This document shows positions 43,096 to 51,506 of a stretch of 64,000 bases of DNA, in pieces. The notes beneath the pieces were generated by a model that was given only the letters and a program-made list of their open reading frames with translations, did not search any database and was not told where the DNA came from. The DNA is taken from positions 1 through 64,000 of the IMG/VR virus record IMGVR_UViG_3300009194_000010. One strand, 5' to 3'. How positions within the stretch are numbered: the stretch's first letter is position 1; each line of letters opens with the position of its first letter. This DNA comes from a virus. The translations under genes and the position numbers were made by a program.

Positions 43096-43350
43096 ATGAA
43101 AGAAGTCAAACATATCGCTGTCCATGCCGCGATTGATTTTTTAATCAAGTCACAACTTAATGTGTTAACCAGCGACGCACTGCACGACATAGTGTTCAGT
43201 GCTCATCGGTGGCAGAGTACCGCCGCCGCCAAGCGTCATTACGTCAAGGATCGTGTTCGGGGTATCGAACATGGGTGTAGTGAACCCACGGTGAGATTAG
43301 TGACCGAGTTAGCGATGTATCGTTATCAGTATCGTGAGCAACGGCGATAG
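43096..43350 (+). CDS. Hypothetical protein, 84 aa
   Basis: GGGTGG lies before ATG 43096. Helical, His- and Arg-containing (AHRWQSTAAAKRHYVKDR), ending in YQYREQRR. Single gene between two strong hairpins. Function unknown. Confidence 0.6.
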   Translation: MKEVKHIAVHAAIDFLIKSQLNVLTSDALHDIVFSAHRWQSTAAAKRHYVKDRVRGIEHGCSEPTVRLVTELAMYRYQYREQRR

Positions 43351-43361
43351 GCAAAAAAAAA

Positions 43362-43383
43362 AGAGGTCCCCGTAGGGACCTCT
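43362..43383. terminator. Bidirectional terminator
   Basis: 9-bp perfect stem AGAGGTCCC/GGGACCTCT with loop CGTA, preceded by ten A (T-run for the minus-strand gene) and followed by GTTATGCC on plus. Confidence 0.85.
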
Positions 43384-43395
43384 GTTATGCCGTGG

Positions 43396-43749
43396 TTAAT
43401 GAATCAACCGACGATAGGCCACCCATGAGTTATCCGAGAAACGGATTTTGAGGTGATGGACCATTTTATCATCGATCCAGGTGGCGAGCCAGGCGTCATC
43501 TTCCTGCGCCTTATAACTCACCGCATCGGGAATCCCATAGGCCTTGAGAAAGGCCTTGGTCGTGGCTGCCTTGGGGGTCAGACGAAAATCCCGGTAGAGG
43601 TTCTCCGTCCCCAAGACAACAATGAGCATTGTGTAAGGCGCTGCAGCATACAGGTACATGCCAGTGCGCTGCTCACTGTGGGCGACGACCATACGGCGGT
43701 CAGGTGAGGAAGTCAGATGACGTTCCAGTTGTTTCACTGTGGATGACAT
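43396..43749 (-). CDS. Hypothetical protein, 117 aa
   Basis: AGGAAGGGACCCT precedes the ATG. Small alpha/beta protein with MYLYAAAPYTMLIVVLG as its hydrophobic core. Last gene of the minus-strand run that begins at 46188. No family recognised. Confidence 0.75.
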   Translation of the reverse strand: MSSTVKQLERHLTSSPDRRMVVAHSEQRTGMYLYAAAPYTMLIVVLGTENLYRDFRLTPKAATTKAFLKAYGIPDAVSYKAQEDDAWLATWIDDKMVHHLKIRFSDNSWVAYRRLIH

Positions 43750-43782
43750 AGGGTCCCTTCCTCTTTCAGTTATCCAGGTTCT

Positions 43783-44439
43783 TCAGTAGTTCGGTCGGAT
43801 GATACCCACACTGAATTTACTGCTGTGTTCGGGGTCATCGAGGATGCCCTCATCCATCAGGTCTTGAATACCCCGCGTCATTGTATCCACTGCGTAGTCG
43901 TCACCCCGCAGTAGGCGACAGATGGTGGCATATTCGGCCATCTCGTCGCATCCGCCATGACGGACCGGGAACTGGAAAATGATCGGGAAGAACCACGTCA
44001 CGCCAGTATCCCAGGTAACACGCAGCAGCTCACACCCACTCGGAGGTTGGAGCCACTTTTCATTCGCCAAGTATACTCCGGGTTGGATAAGCAGATGTGC
44101 GGGGTCACAGAGACCGCCCTTTAGTGGAATCTCGTTGGTGGTGAGATGAGCTTCCACGAAAGTATCGTGTGCCTGACTGACAAACTCCTTACCTGCCCGG
44201 TTGATCAGGTACTCGACGTCGTATTCACTACCGATGGCGTCTTCGGCTAGGTTCTCGATGTAACCGTAGTAGCGGTGGAGTTTCCCATCGGTGTCGTCAC
44301 GAGTCACAATCTCGAGATTGGGAAATACGACCCCGATGAAATCGCTGGTGAGTTTCTCGACGTCATTAAGGCCCCACATTCCGGCTTCGTTATTGATGTA
44401 GAGGCGCAGGTCGCTAGGCAACGGAAATTCGATCAGCAT
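43783..44439 (-). CDS. Hypothetical protein, 218 aa, paralogue of the 24223 gene product
   Basis: CAAGGAG precedes the ATG. VVFPNLEIVTRDDTDGK followed by YYGYI resembles the protein at 24223-24909, and both continue with a similar order of segments (PGVYL / LGLYA; aromatic strand; helix near the end). Duplication within the phage is the simplest reading. Function unknown. Confidence 0.75.
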   Translation of the reverse strand: MLIEFPLPSDLRLYINNEAGMWGLNDVEKLTSDFIGVVFPNLEIVTRDDTDGKLHRYYGYIENLAEDAIGSEYDVEYLINRAGKEFVSQAHDTFVEAHLTTNEIPLKGGLCDPAHLLIQPGVYLANEKWLQPPSGCELLRVTWDTGVTWFFPIIFQFPVRHGGCDEMAEYATICRLLRGDDYAVDTMTRGIQDLMDEGILDDPEHSSKFSVGIIRPNY

Positions 44440-44463
44440 GGTAGTGCTCCTTGAGGGTTGGTG

Positions 44464-45039
44464 TTACTGGACGGGTTCGGCAAGAATACCGAGGGCGATA
44501 CGAGGGTCGCCCGTGATGAGCTCACCTTCGAGCAGTGGGGGAAGAGGTCGGTCTTCCAGTTCATGCGCATACTGCAGTTCCCGTTCACTCATCGGCAACC
44601 GCAGGCTGAACACCGGTTCGTTTTCGATGAATCCCATCCGGCGGGTGACACTAGTCGGACGCAGGGCATGATAGAGACGACCACCATTGCACAGGAAATG
44701 GAAATGTCCATTACGCCCGGGGGCATGTTGGGTAGGGATGGCGATATCTGATTGACCCCGATCATGGATCAGCCGGTAGGCATTGATGATCAGCGAACTG
44801 CCCTGGATGGTGGCGATCAACACCAGTGGCGAGCGGATGCGACGCAACAAGTTCATTTGCGGTGAATACTTGAGCTTGTTGAACAGCGTCAGTTCCAGTT
44901 GCGGGCCTTTGGCGGCATAAGAGACCCCATCATCGATGCGGGTCGTCAGTGGATAGCGCCACCCTGGTATCTGGTGCATCACACACAGGAAGCCCGAGTA
45001 GAGGGTCATGAACAGGTTCATCAGTGAATGGCGGAACAT
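44464..45039 (-). CDS. Hypothetical protein, 191 aa
   Basis: AAGGAGAACTGCC precedes the ATG. A hydrophobic N-terminal segment (LMNLFMTLYSGFLCVM) may be a buried helix or a membrane anchor; the rest is soluble with a Leu-rich C-terminus. No motif recognised. Confidence 0.7.
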   Translation of the reverse strand: MFRHSLMNLFMTLYSGFLCVMHQIPGWRYPLTTRIDDGVSYAAKGPQLELTLFNKLKYSPQMNLLRRIRSPLVLIATIQGSSLIINAYRLIHDRGQSDIAIPTQHAPGRNGHFHFLCNGGRLYHALRPTSVTRRMGFIENEPVFSLRLPMSERELQYAHELEDRPLPPLLEGELITGDPRIALGILAEPVQ

Positions 45040-45051
45040 GGCAGTTCTCCT

Positions 45052-45249
45052 TCAATCGAGGATGTAGGACTGGGTGAGCAGATAACGGCGATACTGTTCG
45101 AGAGAGGTCTTGGCTTCTTGGGCCAGCTTTTGGGCCCGCCCATCGTTCGGTACGGTACTGGACAGTGACCGATCGACATCCTGGAGGTTCAACAGCAAAT
45201 TGTTAGCGCGCCCGTGGGCGCGCTGGTAGGCTTTGCGGTGGTCAATCAT
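45052..45249 (-). CDS. Small helical protein, 65 aa
   Basis: AAGGGAAGTTC precedes the ATG. Gln/Asp/Arg-rich helical protein (AYQRAHGRANNLLLNLQDVDR) likely to form a coiled coil. Nine bases follow the upstream stop, so it is co-translated with the 46188 gene. Confidence 0.7.
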   Translation of the reverse strand: MIDHRKAYQRAHGRANNLLLNLQDVDRSLSSTVPNDGRAQKLAQEAKTSLEQYRRYLLTQSYILD

Positions 45250-45258
45250 GAACTTCCC

Positions 45259-46188
45259 TTACACGCGACAGGCATGACGCAGTTGGTGGGTAGCGAGTAA
45301 CAGTTGTACCGTTTCTTCCCCGACGTACCGATCGTCGGGTACTTGGTACTGTTTGGCGAAGACGTCAGGAATGGCAAAGCAGTAGTAGGGGCGGATTCCC
45401 TCCCCGTGTCCATGAAGAATAACCAACCAACCTTGGGTGGTTTTCAATGCCAGCCCCGGACAGTCATTGAAAGGGCCTCCAGATAGCGCTGTGAAGGCCT
45501 TCACGGGCCACGAGCCTGGGAAGTAGGATAACCTACCGCCTTGGTGGATAACGGCCTCTAGAGAGCTTAGATCGCGAAAGAAGACTTTGTGCTCAGATCC
45601 CTTGGCTTGTTGGTGGTAATAATGGAACAGCCCACCCCCGGAGAGTGTCATGGCGTCATCGACCTCCGTCGGAGTGACATCGCCATCTTCGGGATCGGTG
45701 GTGAAGTCAAAACCTTCGTTTACCACGACGCGGCCAGAGCGGTTGGTCGCAGATAATCCCAGCCGATACCCAGTGAAGCGGGTATGGATGTCCAGACGCA
45801 GGACCTGATCCTCAGACACCTGACGCATTAACATCACCGTGAGGCTATTGGCGACATGGAGTTGTTGAACGGACTGTTTGTAATGGTCGGGACCTTCCCC
45901 CACCAACCGCGCAATTTGAGTGGCCGTGGTGCCGGCCTCACTGTAGCGCTTTGCCTTATCGCGGATGGGTATATCATCGAGAACATACCCCATCGGGTAA
46001 TCGACATCATCGTAGGCGATCAGGCGAAGATGTTGTTCCAACCCGTTAAGTTCGATGGCGTACCGGGTACACCGAGGGAACGAACGCATGGTCTTGGTCA
46101 GGTCGAAAGTGTGGTTCTGCGGCAGGTCACAGAACCACCGTACAAGTTGTTTGGCGATGTCAGTGAACAAGGAGGTATGAGTCAGCAC
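45259..46188 (-). CDS. Hypothetical protein, 309 aa, GTG start
   Basis: Starts at GTG 46188 with AAGGAG upstream. Mixed alpha/beta; residues about 225-285 include a Gly-rich stretch (LSGGPFNDCPGLALKTTQGWLVIL) but no known catalytic motif. A minus-strand TGATATG box with an upstream TTGACA (46222-46246) is a likely promoter, making this the first gene of the run down to 43396. Confidence 0.7.
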   Translation of the reverse strand: MLTHTSLFTDIAKQLVRWFCDLPQNHTFDLTKTMRSFPRCTRYAIELNGLEQHLRLIAYDDVDYPMGYVLDDIPIRDKAKRYSEAGTTATQIARLVGEGPDHYKQSVQQLHVANSLTVMLMRQVSEDQVLRLDIHTRFTGYRLGLSATNRSGRVVVNEGFDFTTDPEDGDVTPTEVDDAMTLSGGGLFHYYHQQAKGSEHKVFFRDLSSLEAVIHQGGRLSYFPGSWPVKAFTALSGGPFNDCPGLALKTTQGWLVILHGHGEGIRPYYCFAIPDVFAKQYQVPDDRYVGEETVQLLLATHQLRHACRV

Positions 46189-46221
46189 GATAGAACTCCT
46201 TTTGGGTTATGGCTGGTGGAG

Positions 46222-46246
46222 GTTCATATCAGTGATATAGATGTCA
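46222..46246 (-). promoter_or_regulatory. Putative promoter of the 46188 gene; palindromic box
   Basis: On the minus strand TTGACA is followed by CTGATATGAAC, resembling -35 and extended -10 elements. On the plus strand the same bases include TGATATAGATGTCA (46233-46246), an exact copy of 4453-4466. Orientation is therefore ambiguous. Confidence 0.4.
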
Positions 46247-47107
46247 AGCTGACTGGGATATATACCGTTCCTCGTCCATGCTCAACATGAAACCCGCAGC
46301 ATGCTCATGCCCCCCACCGCCAAAATGGGAGGCCATTGCATCTACATTGGGACCATTCTTCTTACTAACCAAGCGTACCCGTATGCCATCTTCCAGATAC
46401 CAAAGCACCGCCACCACAGGATGGTCGACCTTAGTCAATAACATCGCGGCTAACTCAGAGCGTTCTTCCGGGTAGTCGGTGAACACACCGGGGAGTGTTA
46501 GTGTACTACCATCCTTATACGGTAAGTTGAGCGTCACTTGACGAGTTGCAATGGTTTCCTGACACCGACGCTTTAAGTCATCCCGATAGATGCGTCCCCG
46601 CTTGATCAACTGAGTGGTACCTTCATGGGTACTGGCATAATGGTAGTCATTGAAGCAGTAGGGCAACTGTCTGAGTCCGTCACAGAAGTTACGCGTATCT
46701 TCGAGTGTGAAGCGCCATAGATCCCGATCTTCAACATAGTCGATGAGCTTAGGTCGGGGCTGATTGGGGTAAAGGGCATCCCAGGTAATGCCTGCCCCAC
46801 TGCGATTGACATCGTAGACCCCCTGGAAGCGCTCACCACTAAATTCATGATGAAGCTTGTCGATGATCTTCTGTGCCGGTAGGTGATGGTCATAGACAGT
46901 GACGCGGTCGGCGGTATGAATGATGTCACGCATTACCGCAATATCGGTAAAGATGAAATCAACAAACAGCACCTCGCCCGTGGGGAGTAGTGGTGGAAGC
47001 TCGTTATACGTCACCGGAATAAACCGGACATCGGGGTAGCGTTGCTTAACTACCCAAGCACTAGCAAAACCGTCCAGACAGTCTTTGTGATAAAAACAGG
47101 TAATCAT
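46244..47107 (-). CDS. DHH/DHHA1-family phosphoesterase
   Basis: 287 aa. N-terminal YHKDCLDGFASA (residues 6-17) supplies metal-binding His and Asp residues, YDHH at 72-75 is the family signature, and GGGGHEHAAGF (263-273) is the C-terminal DHHA1 substrate-binding motif. Family members are exonucleases of RecJ type, nanoRNases, or cyclic-dinucleotide phosphodiesterases. The short length fits a small-oligonucleotide hydrolase rather than full RecJ. It overlaps the preceding gene as ATGA, so they are coupled. Confidence 0.9.
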   Translation of the reverse strand: MITCFYHKDCLDGFASAWVVKQRYPDVRFIPVTYNELPPLLPTGEVLFVDFIFTDIAVMRDIIHTADRVTVYDHHLPAQKIIDKLHHEFSGERFQGVYDVNRSGAGITWDALYPNQPRPKLIDYVEDRDLWRFTLEDTRNFCDGLRQLPYCFNDYHYASTHEGTTQLIKRGRIYRDDLKRRCQETIATRQVTLNLPYKDGSTLTLPGVFTDYPEERSELAAMLLTKVDHPVVAVLWYLEDGIRVRLVSKKNGPNVDAMASHFGGGGHEHAAGFMLSMDEERYISQSA

Positions 47108-47601
47108 GATATTGCCTTTTTGGTGCAGTAGGGAATATAGAGCGGCACGTCTCGACCGTTGTGTTCAATCCCTAACCGCCAGTCGGGGTAATCATCCGCA
47201 TCGTAATACTGATCAAAGATGGGAAGTTCATCAGTGACCATCATAGTGTCGTGAGGACGCACTCGGTGCTTTACCACAGGTCCGGCATACCCTAATATGA
47301 CGTCATGTCGTTCAGCGACCTGCTCTAGACTTTCGCGCTGTAATGCCACCGTGTCGTAGATACACAGTTTGCTCCAGTCCTGGTTGGGGAAAATTGCCGT
47401 GTAGCGATAGAGCCCCAACATACCCTGAATGACAACCTCGGCCAGACTCTCAGTGTGTTTGGTACGTGTCACAATTTCATACGGTGTGAGGGTCAACTGT
47501 ACATGGAGTTCGGTGCCGTTGTCCAGCGAACCCCGCCCGTTGATCGGTAAATAGAAATCTAACATGTATGGACGGTTTTTAACCAACAACGTGTGTCCCA
47601 T
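47104..47601 (-). CDS. Hypothetical protein, 165 aa
   Basis: Start at ATG 47601, six bases after GAGG; the frame also opens at TTG 47607. Beta-rich first half (HTLLVKNRPYMLDFYLPI, YEIVTRTKHT) vaguely similar to the VFPNLEIVTR proteins. Coupled to the downstream phosphoesterase by an ATGA overlap. Function unknown. Confidence 0.7.
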   Translation of the reverse strand: MGHTLLVKNRPYMLDFYLPINGRGSLDNGTELHVQLTLTPYEIVTRTKHTESLAEVVIQGMLGLYRYTAIFPNQDWSKLCIYDTVALQRESLEQVAERHDVILGYAGPVVKHRVRPHDTMMVTDELPIFDQYYDADDYPDWRLGIEHNGRDVPLYIPYCTKKAIS

Positions 47602-47633
47602 TAACAACCTCTTTTGTTATAGTGCATAAAGTC

Positions 47634-47651
47634 ACCCTCCCCGTAGGGAGG
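47634..47651 (-). terminator. Stem-loop followed by TTTATGC
   Basis: 7-bp stem CCCTCCC/GGGAGGG with loop CGTA, then TGACTTTATGCAC on the minus strand; separates dCTP deaminase from the 47601 gene. Confidence 0.75.
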
Positions 47652-47657
47652 GATGCA

Positions 47658-49562
47658 TTAAAGTCGGGCTAGCGTTAATCCGGTTTGGTTCTGGTACTTA
47701 CCGCCCTTGTCGGCGTAGGACACCTCGCAGGGACGGTCACCCTTAAAGAACAGGAACTGGGCAATGCCTTGTCCTGCGTAAACTTTAAGGGGTAGGGGTG
47801 AACAGTTGGCAATTTCAATCACCACTTGACCCTTGAACTCCGGCTCGATTGGGGTGACGTTGACAATTGCTGCCAACCGGGCGTAGGTAGAGTTATGGAC
47901 AACAATTCCACTTGCGATGAAGTTATGCACTTCAGGCACAGTGTAATCGTAGGCCAGTTGCTCTTCTGCGGGAGCTATATCAACTACTTTATCCCACACT
48001 ACATCTGGATTGGCAAGGCATGTCAGTTCCTCGTCGCCGATACTTGCTGCTATTTTACGTAGGTTCGGCAATGAAATCCCTTGAGTAGTAGACCTCCTTA
48101 GTCCAATTTGACGCCATGATATATTTAGGCGTTTTAAAATGCGCTCTATGTCGTCCCATGCATCGACCGGTAGTGTATCCCAGTTGGTATGAGTGCTCTT
48201 TACATCGAGGGTTAGCCAATGTTTCAATTTGGTGTGTTTTAGACTACCTGGGATGAAACCGATGGTTTGCGCAAATGCTTTTATTGTATCTGGCGTGGTT
48301 GTGATCAACGAATAAAGTTTATGTTTAGTCTCCCCCAGAAATTTCTCTTTTTCCGTCATTCCGAAGAATAGTCCAAAACGACGGAGCAAAATCTGCACCT
48401 GTTTGGCCAGTAACTCACTGGTTGTGTAATACTCTAGCTGCGCACCAACTCCGTCCTCGCGCACATGACCAAAATAGGAATCGCAGGTGAATAACGCAGC
48501 GATATACTCAGCCACTCCTTCCAAGGTTGCTGTTTGAATCGTCTCGGGAACTGTTTTTTCTTTGGAAAGAACATTAAGGTTATGGTTCTCTAACCAAAGG
48601 GCGGCTTTGTTTCTTTCCATACTGCCGCCGCGACCTTGACGGTTCACTAACCGCACACTTACTTCGTCACGAGAAGCGGCGATGAACCCGAAGGTTTCAG
48701 CATCGTTAATAAACGCAGCCATAACCGCAGGATCCGCTTTAGTGAATACCGGGGAGTGGCCAGATGTATCACATTGACCGTCGGCAGTCATATAACCAAG
48801 GAGACGAGCTTCTTGAGGACTGATTACATTGGTGCCTTCAACATACTCGCGTCGCGCAACCGCAATGCGATCGTCAATTGAAAGTTCACTTATCGGCGAC
48901 CAACCGTTCCATTTACGCAAAGGATGTGTTTCGGTTGCAGTGATGGTTAAACCTCGGGCAGTAGTGACCTTAACCATCGGTAACCTGCCATTGCAGATAA
49001 GTCCTTCGGTTGCATATTTGTTTATGTTGGTGGCTGTGGTGTCAACTCCCTGAATGTTAACCATCCCCCTGGTTTCATCCATCCTCCGGATAAGTCCGGT
49101 GTCGGGATCGGTGATCAGCGTATCCCCAGCAAGACATTTACCCACCGCCACGACCATGACATCCCGAGGAATATCAAAGGTTTCGATGGTGTGACCGAGG
49201 ATGTAGCTGTTCGGGGGAATGATACAGTGATCACCCCGATGCTCGATGAAACAATCCGGGTCAGGGTTGAGGGGATCGATAATGGCATTGCGGACGTTGG
49301 TGAAAATCTTGAACTCATCCGCGAGACGAACGTCGTAGCCATATGACGCCAAACCATAACTGACGATCTTCTGTTCGTCGACCTCACGTACTTGTTCGGA
49401 AACAAACGGGGCGATCATCGGCTTCCCATCATTATAAATACTTCGACTTGAGTCGATGGTTGCGCTTCTTACCCCGCTTTCATATTCCCGGATCTCTACG
49501 GCGTGTTCGTAATGGTAGGGTGGTTCACACAGTGATTTTATTGTACGGTCCGACAGGATCAT
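47658..49562 (-). CDS. dcd: dCTP deaminase precursor containing an intein
   Basis: 634-aa precursor. Removing residues 143-557 joins VVAVGK to STYARLAAIVNVTP, giving a 219-aa mature enzyme, near the 193 of E. coli Dcd. SYGLASYGYDVRL (68-80), the GKSTYAR segment and EFKGQVVIEIAN (with the catalytic Glu) are family signatures. The enzyme deaminates dCTP to dUTP, feeding dTMP synthesis. It starts in an ATGA overlap with the upstream gene. Activity requires protein splicing because the intein sits in the conserved GKS motif. Confidence 0.93.
   Translation of the reverse strand: MILSDRTIKSLCEPPYHYEHAVEIREYESGVRSATIDSSRSIYNDGKPMIAPFVSEQVREVDEQKIVSYGLASYGYDVRLADEFKIFTNVRNAIIDPLNPDPDCFIEHRGDHCIIPPNSYILGHTIETFDIPRDVMVVAVGKCLAGDTLITDPDTGLIRRMDETRGMVNIQGVDTTATNINKYATEGLICNGRLPMVKVTTARGLTITATETHPLRKWNGWSPISELSIDDRIAVARREYVEGTNVISPQEARLLGYMTADGQCDTSGHSPVFTKADPAVMAAFINDAETFGFIAASRDEVSVRLVNRQGRGGSMERNKAALWLENHNLNVLSKEKTVPETIQTATLEGVAEYIAALFTCDSYFGHVREDGVGAQLEYYTTSELLAKQVQILLRRFGLFFGMTEKEKFLGETKHKLYSLITTTPDTIKAFAQTIGFIPGSLKHTKLKHWLTLDVKSTHTNWDTLPVDAWDDIERILKRLNISWRQIGLRRSTTQGISLPNLRKIAASIGDEELTCLANPDVVWDKVVDIAPAEEQLAYDYTVPEVHNFIASGIVVHNSTYARLAAIVNVTPIEPEFKGQVVIEIANCSPLPLKVYAGQGIAQFLFFKGDRPCEVSYADKGGKYQNQTGLTLARL
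47892..49136 (-). mobile_element. Intein with LAGLIDADG homing endonuclease in dCTP deaminase
   Basis: 415 residues. It begins with Cys1 (CLAGDTLI), has block B TITATETHPL, LAGLIDADG-type blocks LLGYMTADGQ and AALFTCDSYFG, and ends VHNFIASGIVVHN, with the penultimate His and final Asn needed for cyclisation; the +1 extein residue is Ser. All splicing residues are present, so it should be active. The insertion point is between Lys and Ser of GKS. The two DOD motifs have Asp, so the endonuclease may also work. Confidence 0.95.
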
Positions 49563-50020
49563 GCCGCTTTCCCTTTGATGATGTTGTCAACGCGGGCCAG
49601 AGTCCCGTCGCTATGATGAGAGGTCACGAACAAGACGTTGCGTTGGTGATCGTAGCGCAATGCAAGGTCATCGTTGGCGTGAGCATCAAACTCCAACTCT
49701 ACCCGCTGATGCGTGAGGCCGTCATGGTCTTCAATGGCCAATGTCGCAAGATATTGGGTATCTCCCAAGTATGTCAGGATGCCAATGTAGACACCACCAT
49801 GATCCGGGAGGGGCTCTACAGAAATGGCCATCAGTGCCCCGTCGGCATGGATGAAGGTGTGTGGTTCCCGTGCCCCTTGGAAAAGCTTCAGTGCCGTACT
49901 GGCCACTCCATCTTCAACGTGTTCCTGAACGGCAAAGCACGAGTCACCAATCTGGTAGGTGATCGGCCGGGAACTAACGATGTTGGGGCGTTCTTTTTCG
50001 GGAGAGCTATCTGCGCTCAT
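49559..50020 (-). CDS. Hypothetical protein, 153 aa
   Basis: AGGAGACCAT precedes ATG 50020. Beta-rich (ITYQIGDSCFAVQEHV, YIGILTYLGDTQYLATLAIED) with a short basic C-terminus. Ends in an ATGA overlap with the dCTP deaminase start, so translation is coupled. No family recognised. Confidence 0.75.
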   Translation of the reverse strand: MSADSSPEKERPNIVSSRPITYQIGDSCFAVQEHVEDGVASTALKLFQGAREPHTFIHADGALMAISVEPLPDHGGVYIGILTYLGDTQYLATLAIEDHDGLTHQRVELEFDAHANDDLALRYDHQRNVLFVTSHHSDGTLARVDNIIKGKAA

Positions 50021-50096
50021 ATGGTCTCCTAAGGCATGGGTGTGGGCTTAACACAGGATTGATAGAACGGGTAGTTTTTCCTGCATCTGGGCATAC

Positions 50097-50123
50097 ACCC
50101 CTCCCATCACTTGGGAGGGTGTG
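50097..50123 (-). terminator. Stem-loop followed by GTATGCCC
   Basis: About 10 bp with a bulge (ACACCCCTCCC/GGGAGGGTGT), then GTATGCCC on the minus strand, between the genes at 50132 and 50020. Confidence 0.7.
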
Positions 50124-50131
50124 CTACATCG

Positions 50132-50623
50132 TCACCGCGGTTTGTAAATGGGACAGGTATTGCGAAGTCCACTTTCTAAACATTGCGTGACTTTAAGTTT
50201 ACTACGTCCCCCGAGGGAGACTTTCAATAGACCGTAGTCATTGAGTCGATTGGTCAGATATTCAGCCAGGCGTGGTGGGTACTTCATTTTGCCGTGACTA
50301 TAAAAGGCATTGAGTTGTCGCCATAGCTCCCAGCGATTGCCGGAAGATAACTCATCCCACCGCATTGGTTCCCCAGCAAACACCTGCATGTGACACCATG
50401 GTTCTTCTCTCGTAAAGAAGTAGAAGAAGACACCTAACCCTCCATGAGGATGACAGATAGATAACAATTTAGGTCGGTTGTCATCCATCTGGAAATACCC
50501 ATTACCCAACCACATTGGTGTGCGGCTATAGTCCTCGATGGGGTGGGGTGCAACATCTACCAAATCAAGGTGGTAGAGTTCCAGTGCACGACGGGTCATC
50601 ATGGTATCGGTAATCGACTGCAT
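50132..50623 (-). CDS. Hypothetical protein, 163 aa
   Basis: GAGAGG before the ATG. Aromatic-rich alpha/beta protein (GVFFYFFTREEPWCHMQVF) with a Lys/Arg-rich C-terminus. No motif recognised. It is followed by a stem-loop, so it forms a unit with the small gene upstream. Confidence 0.75.
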   Translation of the reverse strand: MQSITDTMMTRRALELYHLDLVDVAPHPIEDYSRTPMWLGNGYFQMDDNRPKLLSICHPHGGLGVFFYFFTREEPWCHMQVFAGEPMRWDELSSGNRWELWRQLNAFYSHGKMKYPPRLAEYLTNRLNDYGLLKVSLGGRSKLKVTQCLESGLRNTCPIYKPR

Positions 50624-50649
50624 GCTACGAGCCTCTCACGGTTAGGGTG

Positions 50650-50820
50650 TTATTGTTGATTTAGTAGATAGAGGTCACAATTATCGTTTTCCATTTCGGG
50701 TGTGAAATGGGTCATCTCTAGAGGCGGGTCCATGAAGGTCTCAAACCCTTCCCAAAAATCGCAATCTAAACAAAGGTGTTGAGGTTCTATGTCACTTATG
50801 CTAGCTGGATCTAATTCCAT
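50650..50820 (-). CDS. Small acidic protein, 56 aa
   Basis: ATG 50820 after GAGAGAACACC. Strongly acidic with CLDCD and NDNCD cysteines (MELDPASISDIEPQHLC). A minus-strand box AAATGGTATGACG about 55 nt upstream resembles the promoters of the 51.7 and 52.3 kb genes. Acidic small proteins in phages are often inhibitors, but nothing here shows that. Confidence 0.65.
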   Translation of the reverse strand: MELDPASISDIEPQHLCLDCDFWEGFETFMDPPLEMTHFTPEMENDNCDLYLLNQQ

Positions 50821-50872
50821 GGTGTTCTCTCTGCGTGTGTGAGTAAAATTCTTTTAATGAGTCTCACTGATC

Positions 50873-50886
50873 TCGTCATACCATTT
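50873..50886 (-). promoter_or_regulatory. Putative promoter AAATGGTATGACG
   Basis: Minus-strand match to AAATGGTATAGCG (51643-51655), about 55 nt upstream of the 56-aa gene. Confidence 0.4.
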
Positions 50887-50918
50887 ATATTAGATCCGTA
50901 ATACTTTACGGCATAAAC

Positions 50919-50962
50919 CCCCTCCTCGGCCCCCAGTGTCAACACCGGAGAGCGAAGGAGGG
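50919..50962 (-). terminator. Stem-loop followed by TTTATGCCG
   Basis: CCCTCCTCG pairs with CGAAGGAGGG across a roughly 25-nt internal segment; the minus strand continues GGGTTTATGCCG. It would end a minus-strand transcript from the 51.0-51.3 kb ORF. Confidence 0.5.
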
Positions 50963-51042
50963 TGGTTTAGCCATCGAGCCCTCATGGGCGACTCCCGCTG
51001 GGGAGTATCTATGCGATAATAGCACTACATGGTGGTGGGTTC

Positions 51043-51303
51043 TTAGCCTAAATGCAGGTCCATACAACGGCCACGACGTTGCGGTGCGCAGGCATCATCC
51101 GGCGATTGAGTACCGACGGCCCTTTTGGCGTTGATGACACCACGGACACAGTTTCCTGGATTCCACACCCACCACGGATGGAATACCACTGCACCAGTGT
51201 CAGCCAGAAAAGGAACCACGGTGATGGATTTAAGATCACGTCTACTAACGTGCTCCTTTACTACGCTCAAATAGGCGAACGCTACATTCACCTGTATTAT
51301 CAT
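51043..51303 (-). CDS. Possible protein, 86 aa
   Basis: Open frame with codon use like neighbouring genes and a downstream stem-loop on the same strand, but its ATG lacks a proper ribosome site and overlapping frames exist on the plus strand. Contains VFHPWWVWNPGN. Treat as tentative. Confidence 0.4.
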   Translation of the reverse strand: MIIQVNVAFAYLSVVKEHVSRRDLKSITVVPFLADTGAVVFHPWWVWNPGNCVRGVINAKRAVGTQSPDDACAPQRRGRCMDLHLG

Positions 51304-51307
51304 CCAC

Positions 51308-51341
51308 TTAAGTATTTGTTTGTGTAGTAATGATATAGTGT
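51308..51341 (+). promoter_or_regulatory. Strong promoter, copy 1 of a duplicated element
   Basis: TTAAGTATTTGTTTGTGTA (51308-51326), six bases, then ATATAGTG (51333-51340). The same 19-mer and box recur with identical spacing at 51520. The conserved block spans -35 to -10, so sequence conservation here suggests promoter function. Confidence 0.7.
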
Positions 51342-51506
51342 TGGTAGTGTCGACCTACAGGTCATACTACAAGGGGGTGATCCAGTCGCAAAGGGGTCCG
51401 TAGGAGGATAAGTTCCGATACTACGGGCTGAGGGCAAACCAATCACCGAGAGGTGACCGTATCCTCACCCAGGCTACCAACACAACGCCCTCCCTTCGGG
51501 GAGGGC
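51339..51506 (+). ncRNA. Small structured RNA with closing stem and terminator
   Basis: About 145 nt without coding, closed by a 9-bp stem TGTTGGTAG (51339-51347) with CTACCAACA (51474-51482). Inside are GTAGT...ACTAC enclosing GACCT/AGGTC, GAGGATA/TATCCTC, and TCACC-GAGA-GGTGA. It ends in a perfect 8-bp UUCG stem-loop GCCCTCCC/GGGAGGGC (51487-51506) followed by CTATGCC. Strong promoter upstream. Not a tRNA or other family I recognise. Confidence 0.75.

Noticed and set aside
51052-51327. 91-aa plus-strand protein ending at the small-RNA promoter
   Set aside because: No ribosome site, and its end overlaps the duplicated promoter block; the opposite frame has a matching terminator.
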